Shown: piece after piece, positions 26,973 through 35,437 of the stretch | Layout of the letters: each line of letters starts with the position of its first letter | Numbering within the stretch: the stretch's first letter is position 1 | Made by a program: the position numbers and the translations under genes | Origin: Mycolicibacterium aubagnense | Lineage (GTDB): Bacteria > Actinomycetota > Actinomycetes > Mycobacteriales > Mycobacteriaceae | Length of the DNA: 64,000 nucleotides | Assembly (NCBI RefSeq): GCF_010730955.1 | Contig: NZ_AP022577.1 | Span: forward strand, 4,712,001 to 4,776,000 | Direction: 5' to 3' | The notes under the pieces: model-generated | What the model was told of the DNA's origin: nothing | The model's database searches: none | What the model saw: the letters and a program-made list of their open reading frames with translations, nothing else

Positions 26973-27628
26973 TGTCGCGCCGTGATGTGTTGCGCGCCAA
27001 CGACCAACGCTTCGCCGGCGTCGTCGCCGACCTGACACCCGGCGAATGGGCTGCGCCGAGCCTGTGCACGGAATGGCGCAACCGTGACGTCCTGGCGCAT
27101 CTGGTGGTCGGGTGCAGCCATCCCGTCGGCGCGCTGTTCGGCACCATGGTCCGGCACCGGAATTTCGACCGCGCCAACACCGCGGCCGCCCGGGAGGTCG
27201 CGCGCGACCGCGGCGCGGCGGCGCTCCTGAGCGATTTCCGCACGGTCAGCGCACGTCCGGCCGGCGTCGGCAGATACTTTCCGGCGCGACTGCTACTGGG
27301 CGACCACATCACCCACGAGCTGGACATCCTGTTCGCGATCGGCCGTGAACCGCACATCCCGCCGCGCCTGCTCGACGCAGTACTCGACACCCAGGTGGCT
27401 TTTCCGAATCCGTTCGTCCCGGCATACCGCAACAGCCGGGGACTGCGGCTCGTCGCTGTCGACACCGGCTGGCGCCACGGCGACACGGGCCCGACCGTGG
27501 CGGGCCGTGCAGCCGAGCTGATCTCGGTGCTGGGTAACCGGCCGAAGATGTTGCCTCAACTGGAGGGCGATGGCGTCGAGGCGTTGGCTGACCGGGTGCT
27601 CAGCCGCCCGAGCCGTACGGCCGGGTGA
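26972..27628 (+). CDS. Maleylpyruvate isomerase-family / DinB-like metal-binding protein
   Basis: This 218-residue protein begins VLRANDQRFAGVVADLTPGEWAAPSLCTEW, the four-helix start of the mycothiol-dependent maleylpyruvate isomerase N-domain family. It has the expected His ligands in RDVLAHLVVG and LLLGDHITHELDIL. Members bind a metal and often use mycothiol, but most are uncharacterised. It overlaps the preceding hydrolase stop (TGATG) and so shares its TetR control. The last 29 bp overlap the convergent VOC gene. Confidence 0.75.
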   Translation: MSRRDVLRANDQRFAGVVADLTPGEWAAPSLCTEWRNRDVLAHLVVGCSHPVGALFGTMVRHRNFDRANTAAAREVARDRGAAALLSDFRTVSARPAGVGRYFPARLLLGDHITHELDILFAIGREPHIPPRLLDAVLDTQVAFPNPFVPAYRNSRGLRLVAVDTGWRHGDTGPTVAGRAAELISVLGNRPKMLPQLEGDGVEALADRVLSRPSRTAG

Positions 27629-27989
27629 TGATCTCCAGATAGTGCCCACTGGGGTCCTGGAAGTAGACGCCCCGACCGCCGTCGTGGTGATTGATCTCGC
27701 CGGGATGCTGTGCCCGTGGGTCGGCCCAATGTTGCAGCCCGCGTCCCCGAATCCGGTCGTAGATCGCCGTGAATTCGTCCTCGGACACCAGGAACGCATA
27801 GTGCTGCGGGACGACGTCGGTGCCCTCCGGCATCTGGCTGAAATCCAAGCTGACGCCGTGGTTCAGTTCGACGGCCAGGAAGTGCCCGAATTCTCTGGCG
27901 GGCGGCAAACCGAAGAGCTCGGTGAAAAAGGTGGCCGCGGCCGAGCGGTCGGTCGAGTGGACGATGGTGTGGTTGAAGGTGATGGCCAT
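27600..27989 (-). CDS. VOC-family (glyoxalase-like) protein
   Basis: This 129-residue protein has the paired beta-alpha-beta-beta-beta fold of the vicinal-oxygen-chelate family. Its N-half reads ITFNHTIVHSTDRSAAATFF, with a His ligand candidate, and its C-half reads GGRGVYFQDPSGHYLEIIT, with His and Glu. Those are typical metal ligands of glyoxalase or dioxygenase members. The substrate is not deducible. It is transcribed toward the DinB-like gene and overlaps its 3' end. Confidence 0.8.
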   Translation of the reverse strand: MAITFNHTIVHSTDRSAAATFFTELFGLPPAREFGHFLAVELNHGVSLDFSQMPEGTDVVPQHYAFLVSEDEFTAIYDRIRGRGLQHWADPRAQHPGEINHHDGGRGVYFQDPSGHYLEIITRPYGSGG

Positions 27990-28064
27990 GTCTCTCCGTT
28001 CTACCCTCCCGCCCGCGCCGCGTCACTGCCGATCCGGAGCGTCCCGGCCTGTCATGATCTAGGC

Positions 28065-29078
28065 ATGGCCTTCGATCTACGTGAGCTGGCAGTTCCGGTC
28101 ATCGTCGCGCCCATGGCAGGCGGGCCGACAACGCCTGAACTGGCCGCGGCAGGCTCCTCGGCGGGTGGCCTGGGGTTCGTGGCTGCCGGCTACCTGACCG
28201 CGCAGGCGCTCGCCGATCGCATCACCGCTGCGCGCGCACTGACCACCGGCCCGCTCGGCGTGAATCTCTTTGCGTCCCAGCCCAGTACCGCCCAGCCTGG
28301 TGAGATCGAGCGTTACGCCGGCGAACTCGCCGGCGAAGCCGCGCGGTACGGTGCCGCGCTCGGCGAGCCCACCTACAACGACGACGATTGGGCGGCAAAG
28401 CTCGACGTCGTCGTCGAGCTGCGGCCCGAAGTCGTGTCGTTCACCTTCGGCGGTCCCACCGCCGACGAGTGCGCGCGATTGCGTCAGGCCGGCATCACGA
28501 CCGTCGCGACCGTCACCACTGCCGACGAAGCCCGGGTGGCGGTGGCGTCCGGCGTCGACGCCCTCGCCGTCCAGGGACCCGAGGCCGGGGGACATCGCGG
28601 CACCTATGACCCGCTGGCCACGCCCGCGACTCAGCCGCTCACCGAACTGCTGGCCGACGTGCTCGCCGCCACGGACCTGCCGATCGTGGCGGCCGGCGGC
28701 CTGATGACGGCCGACGATGTTGCCGCGGTGATCGCCGCCGGTGCGGTGGCTGCGCAACTCGGCACGGCGTTCCTGCTCGCCGACGAGTCCGGCTCGAGCC
28801 CGGCGCACCGCACCGCGCTCGTCGACCCGCGGTTCACCGAAACGGTTGTCACGAAGGCCTTCTCGGGCCGCTACGCGCGAGGGCTCCGGAACCGGTTCGT
28901 CGATGAACACGACGCGCACGCGCCGCTGGGCTATCCGGAGGTGCACTATCTCACCAGTCCGGTGCGGAAGGCGGCCGTTGCTGCCGGTGATCCGGACGGG
29001 ACAAACGTGTGGGCGGGCACCGGGTTCCGGAAAATCCGGTCGGGGTCGGTCGCCGACATCATGGCCGGGCTCAGGTGA
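28065..29078 (+). CDS. Nitronate monooxygenase (2-nitropropane dioxygenase family)
   Basis: This 337-residue TIM-barrel flavoenzyme has N-terminal LAVPVIVAPMAGGPTTPELA, central AVQGPEAGGHRGTYDPL (with the His near the flavin used by this class), IVAAGGLMTADDVAAVIAAG for the FMN phosphate, and AQLGTAFLLADESG. It oxidises nitronates, such as propionate 3-nitronate, with FMN and oxygen. ATG 28065 was chosen; the frame open to 27570 overlaps the antisense VOC gene. CATGAT ends 6 bases before this ATG, so a leaderless mRNA is possible. Confidence 0.88.
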   Translation: MAFDLRELAVPVIVAPMAGGPTTPELAAAGSSAGGLGFVAAGYLTAQALADRITAARALTTGPLGVNLFASQPSTAQPGEIERYAGELAGEAARYGAALGEPTYNDDDWAAKLDVVVELRPEVVSFTFGGPTADECARLRQAGITTVATVTTADEARVAVASGVDALAVQGPEAGGHRGTYDPLATPATQPLTELLADVLAATDLPIVAAGGLMTADDVAAVIAAGAVAAQLGTAFLLADESGSSPAHRTALVDPRFTETVVTKAFSGRYARGLRNRFVDEHDAHAPLGYPEVHYLTSPVRKAAVAAGDPDGTNVWAGTGFRKIRSGSVADIMAGLR

Positions 29079-29098
29079 GCATTGTGAAGGGAGCCGGT

Positions 29099-29593
29099 GT
29101 GCGAGCCGTTGTCGCTGTCCCCTTGGCGGTGGCCTGTGTCTGGCCGAGCACTGTCGCTCATGCCGACCCCGTTCAAGTACCACGTTGTGCCAGTGCGCAA
29201 TTGACGCCCAGCCTCGGTCCGCCCGATGGGGCCGCCGGCACCACGTTCTATCCGGTGATCCTGAAGAACTCCGGTGATGCACCGTGCAGCATGTCGGGCT
29301 ATCCGGCGGTGTCATTCATCGCGGGCTCTGACAACCATCCGGTCGGGGTGGCCGCGAGCCAGGATCCGGACACCATCGGCGTGGTGGTGATCGGACCCGG
29401 CCAGTCCACGTCGGCGAACCTGGGTGTGGTCAACGCGGGCAACTTCCCGGCAGACTGTGATGCCGTGCCGGTCGGTGGCTTACAGGTCAACCTGCCGGGC
29501 GAGACCGAGCCGATCATCATCGGCCATGCCGATACTGCGTGTGCCAGTACGGCGTACCCGACGTTGCGGGTGGGTCCGTTCACCGGCGCGTAA
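29099..29593 (+). CDS. Secreted DUF4232-like protein
   Basis: This 164-residue exported protein has signal peptide MRAVVAVPLAVACVWPSTV with likely cleavage after AHA, before DPVQV. The mature part has four Cys (PRCASAQL, APCSMSGYP, ADCDAVP, TACAST), probably two disulfides, and the FYPVILKNSGDAPCSMSGYP motif typical of DUF4232 proteins in actinobacteria. GTG 29099 has AAGGGA 6 bases upstream; GTG 29075 and 29084 are alternatives. It follows the nitronate monooxygenase closely. The function is unknown, presumably in the cell envelope. Confidence 0.78.
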   Translation: MRAVVAVPLAVACVWPSTVAHADPVQVPRCASAQLTPSLGPPDGAAGTTFYPVILKNSGDAPCSMSGYPAVSFIAGSDNHPVGVAASQDPDTIGVVVIGPGQSTSANLGVVNAGNFPADCDAVPVGGLQVNLPGETEPIIIGHADTACASTAYPTLRVGPFTGA

Positions 29594-30467
29594 CGATCAC
29601 CACACTGCCCTCGTCCGCCCGCGCGGTGACCTGCGCGACGGCACGAGAGGCATCGTCGGTCTGGGGCACTCGCACTTTCGCGCGATCGCCGGCCTGTGCC
29701 CGCACCAGGTACGGCCCACCGGGCGGCAGGGTGATGTCGACGTCGGAGTTCTGGCTGGTGACGGTCACGGTGCGCGGGGCGGCTTCCTTGAAGTCGACAC
29801 CGATGTGGCCGTCCGTGGAGTCGGCGATGAAGGCGTCGGTGACCACGATCGGGTCGCGGGTCTGGACGTCGCCGCTCTGCGTGTGGATTTCGATGCGGCG
29901 GGCGTTGCCGCCGAGCACCACGGCGCCGTCCGTGTTGTGCACGGTCAGCTGGTCCAGGTCGGTCTGGCTCAGCAGGATGCCGACCTGCTGCTTGGTGGTG
30001 ACCGAAAGCCGGTGCGCGACATCGGGTGGCAGGGTCACGGTGATTTCCCCGGGCGGACCGAAGTCGAACAGCGGGGACGGGGTGCCGGCGACGGTCAGCC
30101 CGACGGTGCCGCCGGTCCGCGTCACCTTCAGCGCCTGCTGGTCGTCTTGCGAGGTATTCAGCAAGCGCATCCGCACGCGTGGCTCACGGACGTTGCGGTC
30201 GCTGGTGATCCGCACAGCAGTGGGCATGTCGCCGGTGTCGATGGTGAGTGAGCTCATGTCGGCCGGCAGTGTTTCGGTGTCTGCGGCCACGCGCACCGAG
30301 CTGATGCCCCAGGCCAATCCGCCGAGCCCTGCGGTGGCGGACACCGTGCCCACCAGAGCGACCAGGACCAGCAGCGTCCGGATCGCCGAACGCCCGCCCG
30401 GTGACAGTGCGGGTGCGGCGGCCGGGACCGGCTCGGTCACTGGTTCGAAGTCCACATTCGAAGTCAT
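29580..30467 (-). CDS. DUF4097-like membrane-anchored protein
   Basis: This 295-residue protein has a short cytoplasmic N-terminus, one membrane helix (AIRTLLVLVALVGTVSATAG, about residues 28-52) and an outer beta-rich domain. The domain repeats strands such as LTVHNTDGAVVLGGNARRIE, IHTQSGDVQTRD and VTVTSQNSDVDITLPPGGPY, the adhesin-like DUF4097 pattern. It is the third gene of a kinase-regulator-membrane-protein operon, which recalls the envelope-stress LiaG-LiaSR layout. I infer a sensing or accessory role, not shown. The 3' end overlaps the convergent DUF4232 gene by 14 bp. Confidence 0.72.
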   Translation of the reverse strand: MTSNVDFEPVTEPVPAAAPALSPGGRSAIRTLLVLVALVGTVSATAGLGGLAWGISSVRVAADTETLPADMSSLTIDTGDMPTAVRITSDRNVREPRVRMRLLNTSQDDQQALKVTRTGGTVGLTVAGTPSPLFDFGPPGEITVTLPPDVAHRLSVTTKQQVGILLSQTDLDQLTVHNTDGAVVLGGNARRIEIHTQSGDVQTRDPIVVTDAFIADSTDGHIGVDFKEAAPRTVTVTSQNSDVDITLPPGGPYLVRAQAGDRAKVRVPQTDDASRAVAQVTARADEGSVVIVTRR

Positions 30468-30486
30468 TGGAAATCCTTTTCTCTCT

Positions 30487-31131
30487 TCAGGATTCGAGAT
30501 AGCGCAAGACGGCGAGGACCCGCCGGTTCTCACTGTCGTCGGGGGTCAGGTCGAGCTTGGTGAAGATGGACGCGATGTGTTTTTCCGCGGAGCCGATCGA
30601 GATGTGCAGCTGGGTGGCGATGGCCGAGTTGGTCTTGCCTTCCGCCATCAGTTGCATCACCTCCTGCTCGCGTGGGGTTAGCACGGCCAGGGTCGCGCGG
30701 CGGTGCGTGCGCACCAGGATTTGTGACACCACTTCGGGATCCAGGACGGTGCCACCGGTGCCGACCGTGGTCACGGCGTCGAGGAACGCCGGAACGTCTG
30801 CCACGCGGTCCTTCAGCAGGTACCCGAAACCCCTTGTGTCCGAAGCGATCAGGTCCGCTGCGTACCGTTCTTCGACGTAGTGCGAGAGCACCAGCACCGG
30901 TGACTCGGGATTCTGGCTGCGGAGCAGGGCGGCGGCGCGGATGCCTTCGTCGGTGAACGTCGGTGGCATCCGGACATCGACGATGACGAGGTCGGGCTGG
31001 TGCTCGTTGACGGCACGCAACAGCTCCGTGGCGTCAGGCACCCCGGCGAGCACGTCATGGCCGGCGTCGGTCAGGATGCGTTCGATCCCCGCGCGCAGCA
31101 GGGCCGAATCCTCGGCGATCACAATGCGCAT
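30487..31131 (-). CDS. NarL/LuxR-family response regulator
   Basis: This 214-residue regulator has a receiver domain with acidic IAEDSALLRAGI, phospho-acceptor Asp52 in VIVDVRMPPT and a conserved Lys in FGYLLKDRV. The C-terminal LuxR helix-turn-helix reads LTPREQEVMQLMAEGKTNSA and SIGSAEKHIASIFTKLDL. It overlaps the kinase gene by 13 bp and should be phosphorylated by it. Its target may be its own operon; a GC-rich perfect palindrome at 32494 lies upstream of the kinase. Confidence 0.92.
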   Translation of the reverse strand: MRIVIAEDSALLRAGIERILTDAGHDVLAGVPDATELLRAVNEHQPDLVIVDVRMPPTFTDEGIRAAALLRSQNPESPVLVLSHYVEERYAADLIASDTRGFGYLLKDRVADVPAFLDAVTTVGTGGTVLDPEVVSQILVRTHRRATLAVLTPREQEVMQLMAEGKTNSAIATQLHISIGSAEKHIASIFTKLDLTPDDSENRRVLAVLRYLES

Positions 31132-32435
31132 GGCAGTACCGCCGTCACAGTCGTCGTTCCGGTTTCTGGGCTGGAGACGGTGAAGGTGCCGCGCGCGGCA
31201 CGCACCCGTTCGCCCAGCCCGCGCAGGCCCGTGGTGTCGTCGCCACCGGATTGGGCGCCGCCGATACCGTCATCGAACACCGAGATGTGTAGCTGGTCCG
31301 TGGGCTCGTGGTAGCGCACCGAGACCACGGCGTGAGTGGCCTGGGCGTGCTTGGCGATGTTGGTCAACGACTCGGCGACCACGAAATATGCGCAGGATTC
31401 GACTTCGTCGGAAAAGCGTTTCGGCAGTTGCAGTTCCAGCGTCACCGGGACCCCGGCAGTTTCGGTGCGCTGCACCACCGCCGACAGTGCGGCATCCAGG
31501 CCGCGGTCGGCCAGGATCGTCGGCGCGATACCGCGCACCACGTTGCGCAGTTCGAGGAGTGCGGCTTTGGCATCGTCGTGGGCCTCGGCGATCAGCTTGC
31601 GCGCCTCGGGCAGGTCGGAGTCCAGCTTGGTCTGGGCCAGCCCGATGGTCATGGCCAACGACACGAGCCGGGGCTGCACGCTGTCATGCAGGTCGCGTTC
31701 GATGCGGTGCCGTTCGGTGGACGCCGACGACACCGCGCCGCGGCGGGCCTGGTGCAGGGCGCTGACCTCGTGCTGCAGCGCTTCGGTCGGTGACGACGGC
31801 AGCAGCCATCGGTCGATTACCGCGTCCACGCGGGGGCCGAACACCAGGATGGCTCCGGCGGCTGCCAGCGCAATGGCCGCCAGCAGCCAGGACAGCGGCG
31901 GTGAGATGAAGCTCAGCCCGGCGGCCGCGTCGCTGTTGTCGATCGCGGTCGCCGCGGCGGGCCCGATCAGCGCGAAGGCGAGAAGGGTGAAAGTCAATCC
32001 GACCGCGAGGATGTCGAAAACCATGCGGAGGTAGCTGTGGGCCAACACCTTCCAGAACCGGCCGCTGCTGATGTCCAGCCACAGCTGGTGGGCCCACCCC
32101 TGAAACCCGGTGTAGGGAGTCATCTTTCGGTACGGGGTGGCGATACCGAAGGCGAACACCGCTTCGCTGCGTAGCCGTTCCACCCGGTCGGTGGCGCGGA
32201 CGGCATAGACGAACACGACTCCGCCGAGCACAGTCCCGATCACCGACGGAATGGAGGTGACGGCCAGGATGAGCAGAGACAACGGTATCCAGAACCAGAA
32301 CATGCCGGCCATGGCGCCGACGATCATCGACGCCGTGGGGACGACACCGAGATCTCGCTGCACGGTCGGCACTATCGGCGCCGTCGTCGGATTTGTCGGC
32401 TCGGCCGACGTGGGGCCTGTAGCTGTTGCAACCAT
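31119..32435 (-). CDS. NarL-type sensor histidine kinase
   Basis: This 438-residue kinase has four hydrophobic segments in two pairs (about residues 36-80 and 137-200) forming a small membrane sensor module. HisKA_3 dimerisation follows, with RHRIERDLHDSVQPRLVSLA (His250), then an HATPase domain with VVAESLTNIAKHAQATHA (N-box), DDGIGGA and TGLRGLGERVRA. It belongs to the DesK/NarX/LiaS class. It is the first gene of the operon with the regulator and the DUF4097 protein, and is divergent from the F420-type oxidoreductase. Confidence 0.9.
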   Translation of the reverse strand: MVATATGPTSAEPTNPTTAPIVPTVQRDLGVVPTASMIVGAMAGMFWFWIPLSLLILAVTSIPSVIGTVLGGVVFVYAVRATDRVERLRSEAVFAFGIATPYRKMTPYTGFQGWAHQLWLDISSGRFWKVLAHSYLRMVFDILAVGLTFTLLAFALIGPAAATAIDNSDAAAGLSFISPPLSWLLAAIALAAAGAILVFGPRVDAVIDRWLLPSSPTEALQHEVSALHQARRGAVSSASTERHRIERDLHDSVQPRLVSLAMTIGLAQTKLDSDLPEARKLIAEAHDDAKAALLELRNVVRGIAPTILADRGLDAALSAVVQRTETAGVPVTLELQLPKRFSDEVESCAYFVVAESLTNIAKHAQATHAVVSVRYHEPTDQLHISVFDDGIGGAQSGGDDTTGLRGLGERVRAARGTFTVSSPETGTTTVTAVLPCAL

Positions 32436-32493
32436 GCCTCCAACTTAGGCACCGGCCGAGTGCGGAGACACGGCGTTTTCCCGCGATTTTTGC

Positions 32494-32507
32494 GGGGGTT
32501 AACCCCC
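32494..32507. promoter_or_regulatory. 14-bp perfect palindrome in a divergent promoter region
   Basis: GGGGGTTAACCCCC is an exact palindrome between the kinase gene (minus, starts 32435) and the oxidoreductase gene (plus, starts 32609). The preceding bases also form a CCCGC/GCGGG pair around a T-rich loop. It could bind the NarL-type regulator; this is inference from position and symmetry only. Confidence 0.4.
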
Positions 32508-32608
32508 ACCGGTTGTCCCCGCACCAGGGGTCGCCGGCAGGTCCAGTCCCAGCGCCGAGTCGGGCAAGGCGGCCCCTCGCGCTGGACGCGCGTGCCAGAA
32601 TCGGCTGT

Positions 32609-33517
32609 GTGCAGATCGGGATGACAATGCCAGTGATGGAGCCCAACCTCGATGCGGCGACGCTGACCGCGTGGGCGAGAGTGATCGACGGCGGGCCCTT
32701 CTCGTCCTTGTGTTGGGGAGAGCGCATCGCCTTCGACAATCCCGATTCCCTGACCCTGCTCGGTGCGCTGGCCGCCTGGACCGACCGGGTGCGCCTGGTC
32801 ACCACCGTCATCGTCCCGCAACTGCATGATCCGGTGATGCTCGCGAAAGCACTTGCCACCGGCGACATGCTCAGTGGCGGACGGCTCACCGTCGGCATCG
32901 GCGTCGGGGGCCGCCATGAGGACTACCACGCCGTCGGCGCCGACCCCGAGACCCAGACCATGCGCGGCATGGCCGAGCGCGTGGCCCTGATGAAGCGGGT
33001 CTGGGCGGGGGAGAAGCTCACCGAATCCGTGCTGCCTGTTGGCCCCGCATCCGTTCAGCCGGGCGGGCCGCGGCTGCTGGTCGGCACCATCGGTCCGAAA
33101 ACCGTACGCAGCGCGGCGCATTGGGCCGACGGCATGGCCGGCACCACGCTGGACCTCAACGTGGAACGCGAGAGTGAACTGTTCGACGTCGCCCGCGCGG
33201 CCTGGGCCGAGGCCGGAAAACCCAAGCCGCACTTGGCCACCTCGTTCTGGTTCGCACTCGGCGACAAGGACGAGGCACGCGACCAGGTGCACCGTCACCT
33301 ACGCCGGTACATGAACTGGATTCCGGAAGAGTATGTCGATGCGATGGCGCCGACCACGGGCTGGGCCGGCACCGAAGACGAATTGCTCGATGTACTGCAG
33401 AAATTCGATGACATCGGCACCGACGAGGTGCATCTGATTCCGACCAGTTCGGACATCGACCAGCTGCGCCGGGTGGCCGACGTCGTCAAGGACTTCACCG
33501 GAGAGGCATCGCTATGA
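32609..33517 (+). CDS. LLM-class F420-dependent oxidoreductase
   Basis: This 302-residue protein is of the luciferase-like monooxygenase fold. It starts MQIGMTMPVMEPNLDAATL and continues with FSSLCWGERIAFDNPDSL, VRLVTTVIVPQLHDPVMLAK and GGRLTVGIGVGGRHEDY, all standard family blocks. The mycobacterial subgroup usually uses F420 rather than FMN. GTG 32609 is likely a leaderless start: CAGAAT (32596-32601) is 7 bases upstream and no ribosome site exists. The next gene overlaps it by 4 bp (ATGA), so the oxidoreductase and the amidohydrolase are co-translated. Confidence 0.85.
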   Translation: MQIGMTMPVMEPNLDAATLTAWARVIDGGPFSSLCWGERIAFDNPDSLTLLGALAAWTDRVRLVTTVIVPQLHDPVMLAKALATGDMLSGGRLTVGIGVGGRHEDYHAVGADPETQTMRGMAERVALMKRVWAGEKLTESVLPVGPASVQPGGPRLLVGTIGPKTVRSAAHWADGMAGTTLDLNVERESELFDVARAAWAEAGKPKPHLATSFWFALGDKDEARDQVHRHLRRYMNWIPEEYVDAMAPTTGWAGTEDELLDVLQKFDDIGTDEVHLIPTSSDIDQLRRVADVVKDFTGEASL

Positions 33518-34761
33518 GTCGTGCGACAGACATGCTGGCCGGCCTGCCCGAGGTGCGGGTGTGGCAGGAGAACCTGTACCGGGACCTGCATGAGCATCCA
33601 GAGCTGTCGCACCAGGAACAGCGCACCGCAAAACTGGTGTCGGACAAGCTGACAGAGCTCGGCTACCAGGTGACCGACGGCGTCGGCGGTACCGGTGTGG
33701 TGGGCATTCTGCGCAACGGTGACGGTGCGTCGGTGCTGATGCGTGCCGACATGGACGCCCTGCCGGTCGCCGAGGCCACCGGGCTGCCGTACGCCAGCAC
33801 GGTCCGGGCCACGGATGCCGCAGGCAAGGACGTGCCCGTGATGCACGCATGCGGCCATGACACCCACGTCACCTGCCTGCTCGGCGCGGCCGCGCTGCTG
33901 GCCGGCGGGCGAGATCACTGGCAGGGCACGGCGATTGCGTTGTTCCAGCCGGCCGAAGAGGTCGGTGGCGGTGCTGCCGGCATGGTTGCCGACGGGCTGG
34001 CGAGCATCGTCGGCAACGTCGACGTGGCCCTGGGCCAGCATGTCGCTCCGGCGCCCGCCGGCTACGTCGGCACCCGCAGCGGGCCGGTTTTGGCTGCCGC
34101 TGACAGCATCCGAGTGACGGTGTATGGGCGAGGTGGCCACGGGTCCATGCCGCACGCCACCATCGATCCGGTCGTGCTGGCCGCCATGATCGTGATCCGG
34201 CTGCAGACCATCGTGTCGCGCGAAGTCGCGCCCAGCGAGACCGTCGTGCTCACCGTCGGCAGCATCAATTCGGGCACCAAGAGCAACATCATCGGTGACC
34301 ACGCGGTGCTGGAGCTGAACCTGCGCACCTACGACGATGCCGTGCGCACTGCGGTGATCGCGGCCATCAAGCGCATCGTCGTTGCCGAGTGCCAGGCGTC
34401 GGATTCCCCGAAAGAGCCGGAATTCGACTTCTACGACCAGTTTCCGGTGACCGACAACGACGAGGCTGCCACCAACCGAGTACACGGCGCGTTCGTCGAG
34501 CACTTCGGCGACCGGGTACTGACGATCCCGCCGGCGTCCGCCAGTGAGGATTTCAGCGACATCCCACGGGCGCTCGGGGTGCCGTACACGTACTGGATGT
34601 TCGGTGGCATCGATGCCGCCGAGTTCACCCGCGCCGCCGAAGCCGGCCGGATCAGCCAGGACATCCCGGTGAACCACTCGCCGACCTTCGGCCCGGTGAT
34701 TCAGCCGACGCTGGACACCGGCACCGAGGCACTCGTGGTCGCGGCGCTGTCCTGGTTGTAG
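33514..34761 (+). CDS. M20-family amidohydrolase (hippurate hydrolase/aminoacylase-like)
   Basis: This 415-residue metallopeptidase-like enzyme has LMRADMDALPVAEATGLPY, metal ligands CGHDTH (Cys113, His115), the catalytic Glu pair in FQPAEEVGGGA (about 148-149), and the later HVAPAPAGYVGTRSG and GGHGSMPHATIDPV of the dimerisation domain. It should hydrolyse an N-acyl amino acid or similar amide. The start overlaps the oxidoreductase stop. Substrate unknown. Confidence 0.88.
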   Translation: MSRATDMLAGLPEVRVWQENLYRDLHEHPELSHQEQRTAKLVSDKLTELGYQVTDGVGGTGVVGILRNGDGASVLMRADMDALPVAEATGLPYASTVRATDAAGKDVPVMHACGHDTHVTCLLGAAALLAGGRDHWQGTAIALFQPAEEVGGGAAGMVADGLASIVGNVDVALGQHVAPAPAGYVGTRSGPVLAAADSIRVTVYGRGGHGSMPHATIDPVVLAAMIVIRLQTIVSREVAPSETVVLTVGSINSGTKSNIIGDHAVLELNLRTYDDAVRTAVIAAIKRIVVAECQASDSPKEPEFDFYDQFPVTDNDEAATNRVHGAFVEHFGDRVLTIPPASASEDFSDIPRALGVPYTYWMFGGIDAAEFTRAAEAGRISQDIPVNHSPTFGPVIQPTLDTGTEALVVAALSWL

Positions 34762-34849
34762 CCGTTCGCTTTTGGGCGGTCTCCCAGCAGCTGGACGGTG
34801 GCCTGCTGAACTGACGGTATCGGCGCGGGGCGTAGTCAGCCGGTCGGGG

Positions 34850-35113
34850 TCAGCTCGATAGCGGGTAGGGCTCTGACGTGTCGAGACAGGAGTCGACGGC
34901 GTCCAGAGTCGGAAAGCGTCTATTGAGTGCATCGATGAGGCGGTGCGCTTCGTAGAGTTCGGTGCGCAACCGGTGGCTCGCGCGGTGGCGCCAGTCGGAC
35001 AGGCGGCGCTCCCGGCGTTCAGCATGTTCGAGTTCAAGCGATATCTCCTCGACCTGGCGCCACAGTTCTGCTCGGAGGCGAGCCGCCTGGGCGACGTCGG
35101 GGGAGTCGATCAC
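34850..35113 (-). CDS. Small hypothetical coiled-coil protein
   Basis: This 87-residue protein is rich in Arg, Glu and Leu, with a helical heptad-like run ARLRAELWRQVEEISLELEH, then RRERRLSDWRHRASHRL. It probably forms a short coiled coil. The GTG start at 35113 has no clear ribosome site. It lies alone in the gap between the amidohydrolase and the MPT63-like gene. I do not recognise it; codon use looks normal for the genome. Confidence 0.5.
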   Translation of the reverse strand: MIDSPDVAQAARLRAELWRQVEEISLELEHAERRERRLSDWRHRASHRLRTELYEAHRLIDALNRRFPTLDAVDSCLDTSEPYPLSS

Positions 35114-35437
35114 AGCTCGAATCGTCGCATTACCGCGCTGCGCGCGCAGTGAAGTTGCTGAAAATTAACGGTCTGGACGCTATGTGTGCTGGTTTGGCTG
35201 TCGACCAGATGAGGTCTTTGCTGGCAGGTGCCGGCGGCTCGGAGTATCTGGACATTCCCGGATTCGATCCTGACCGGTGGAGATCGCTGACGCTTGGTGG
35301 CGACGAATATCGATCTCGACGCCGTCTCCGGTATCCCGTGTCAAGGGAGCATTCTCGTGAGCGTTACTGCTCGCGACGGTGACCGGCGAGGTAACCTCCG
35401 CGTTGAACACTGCCTGGCGGTACGAAGGGGAGTAACG
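35114..35437. other. Intergenic stretch with atypical base use and a doubtful ORF
   Basis: No recognised gene is seen here. A 77-codon frame (35149-35382, starting GTG AAG TTG) has weaker G/C preference at codon third positions than its neighbours and no family I know, so it is either non-coding or a decayed fragment. The right part should hold the promoter of the MPT63-like gene; I see no convincing boxes. Confidence 0.35.

Noticed and set aside
27570..28064. N-terminal extension of the nitronate monooxygenase frame
   Set aside because: It lies antisense to the VOC gene; the enzyme family begins at MAFDLRELAVPV (ATG 28065).
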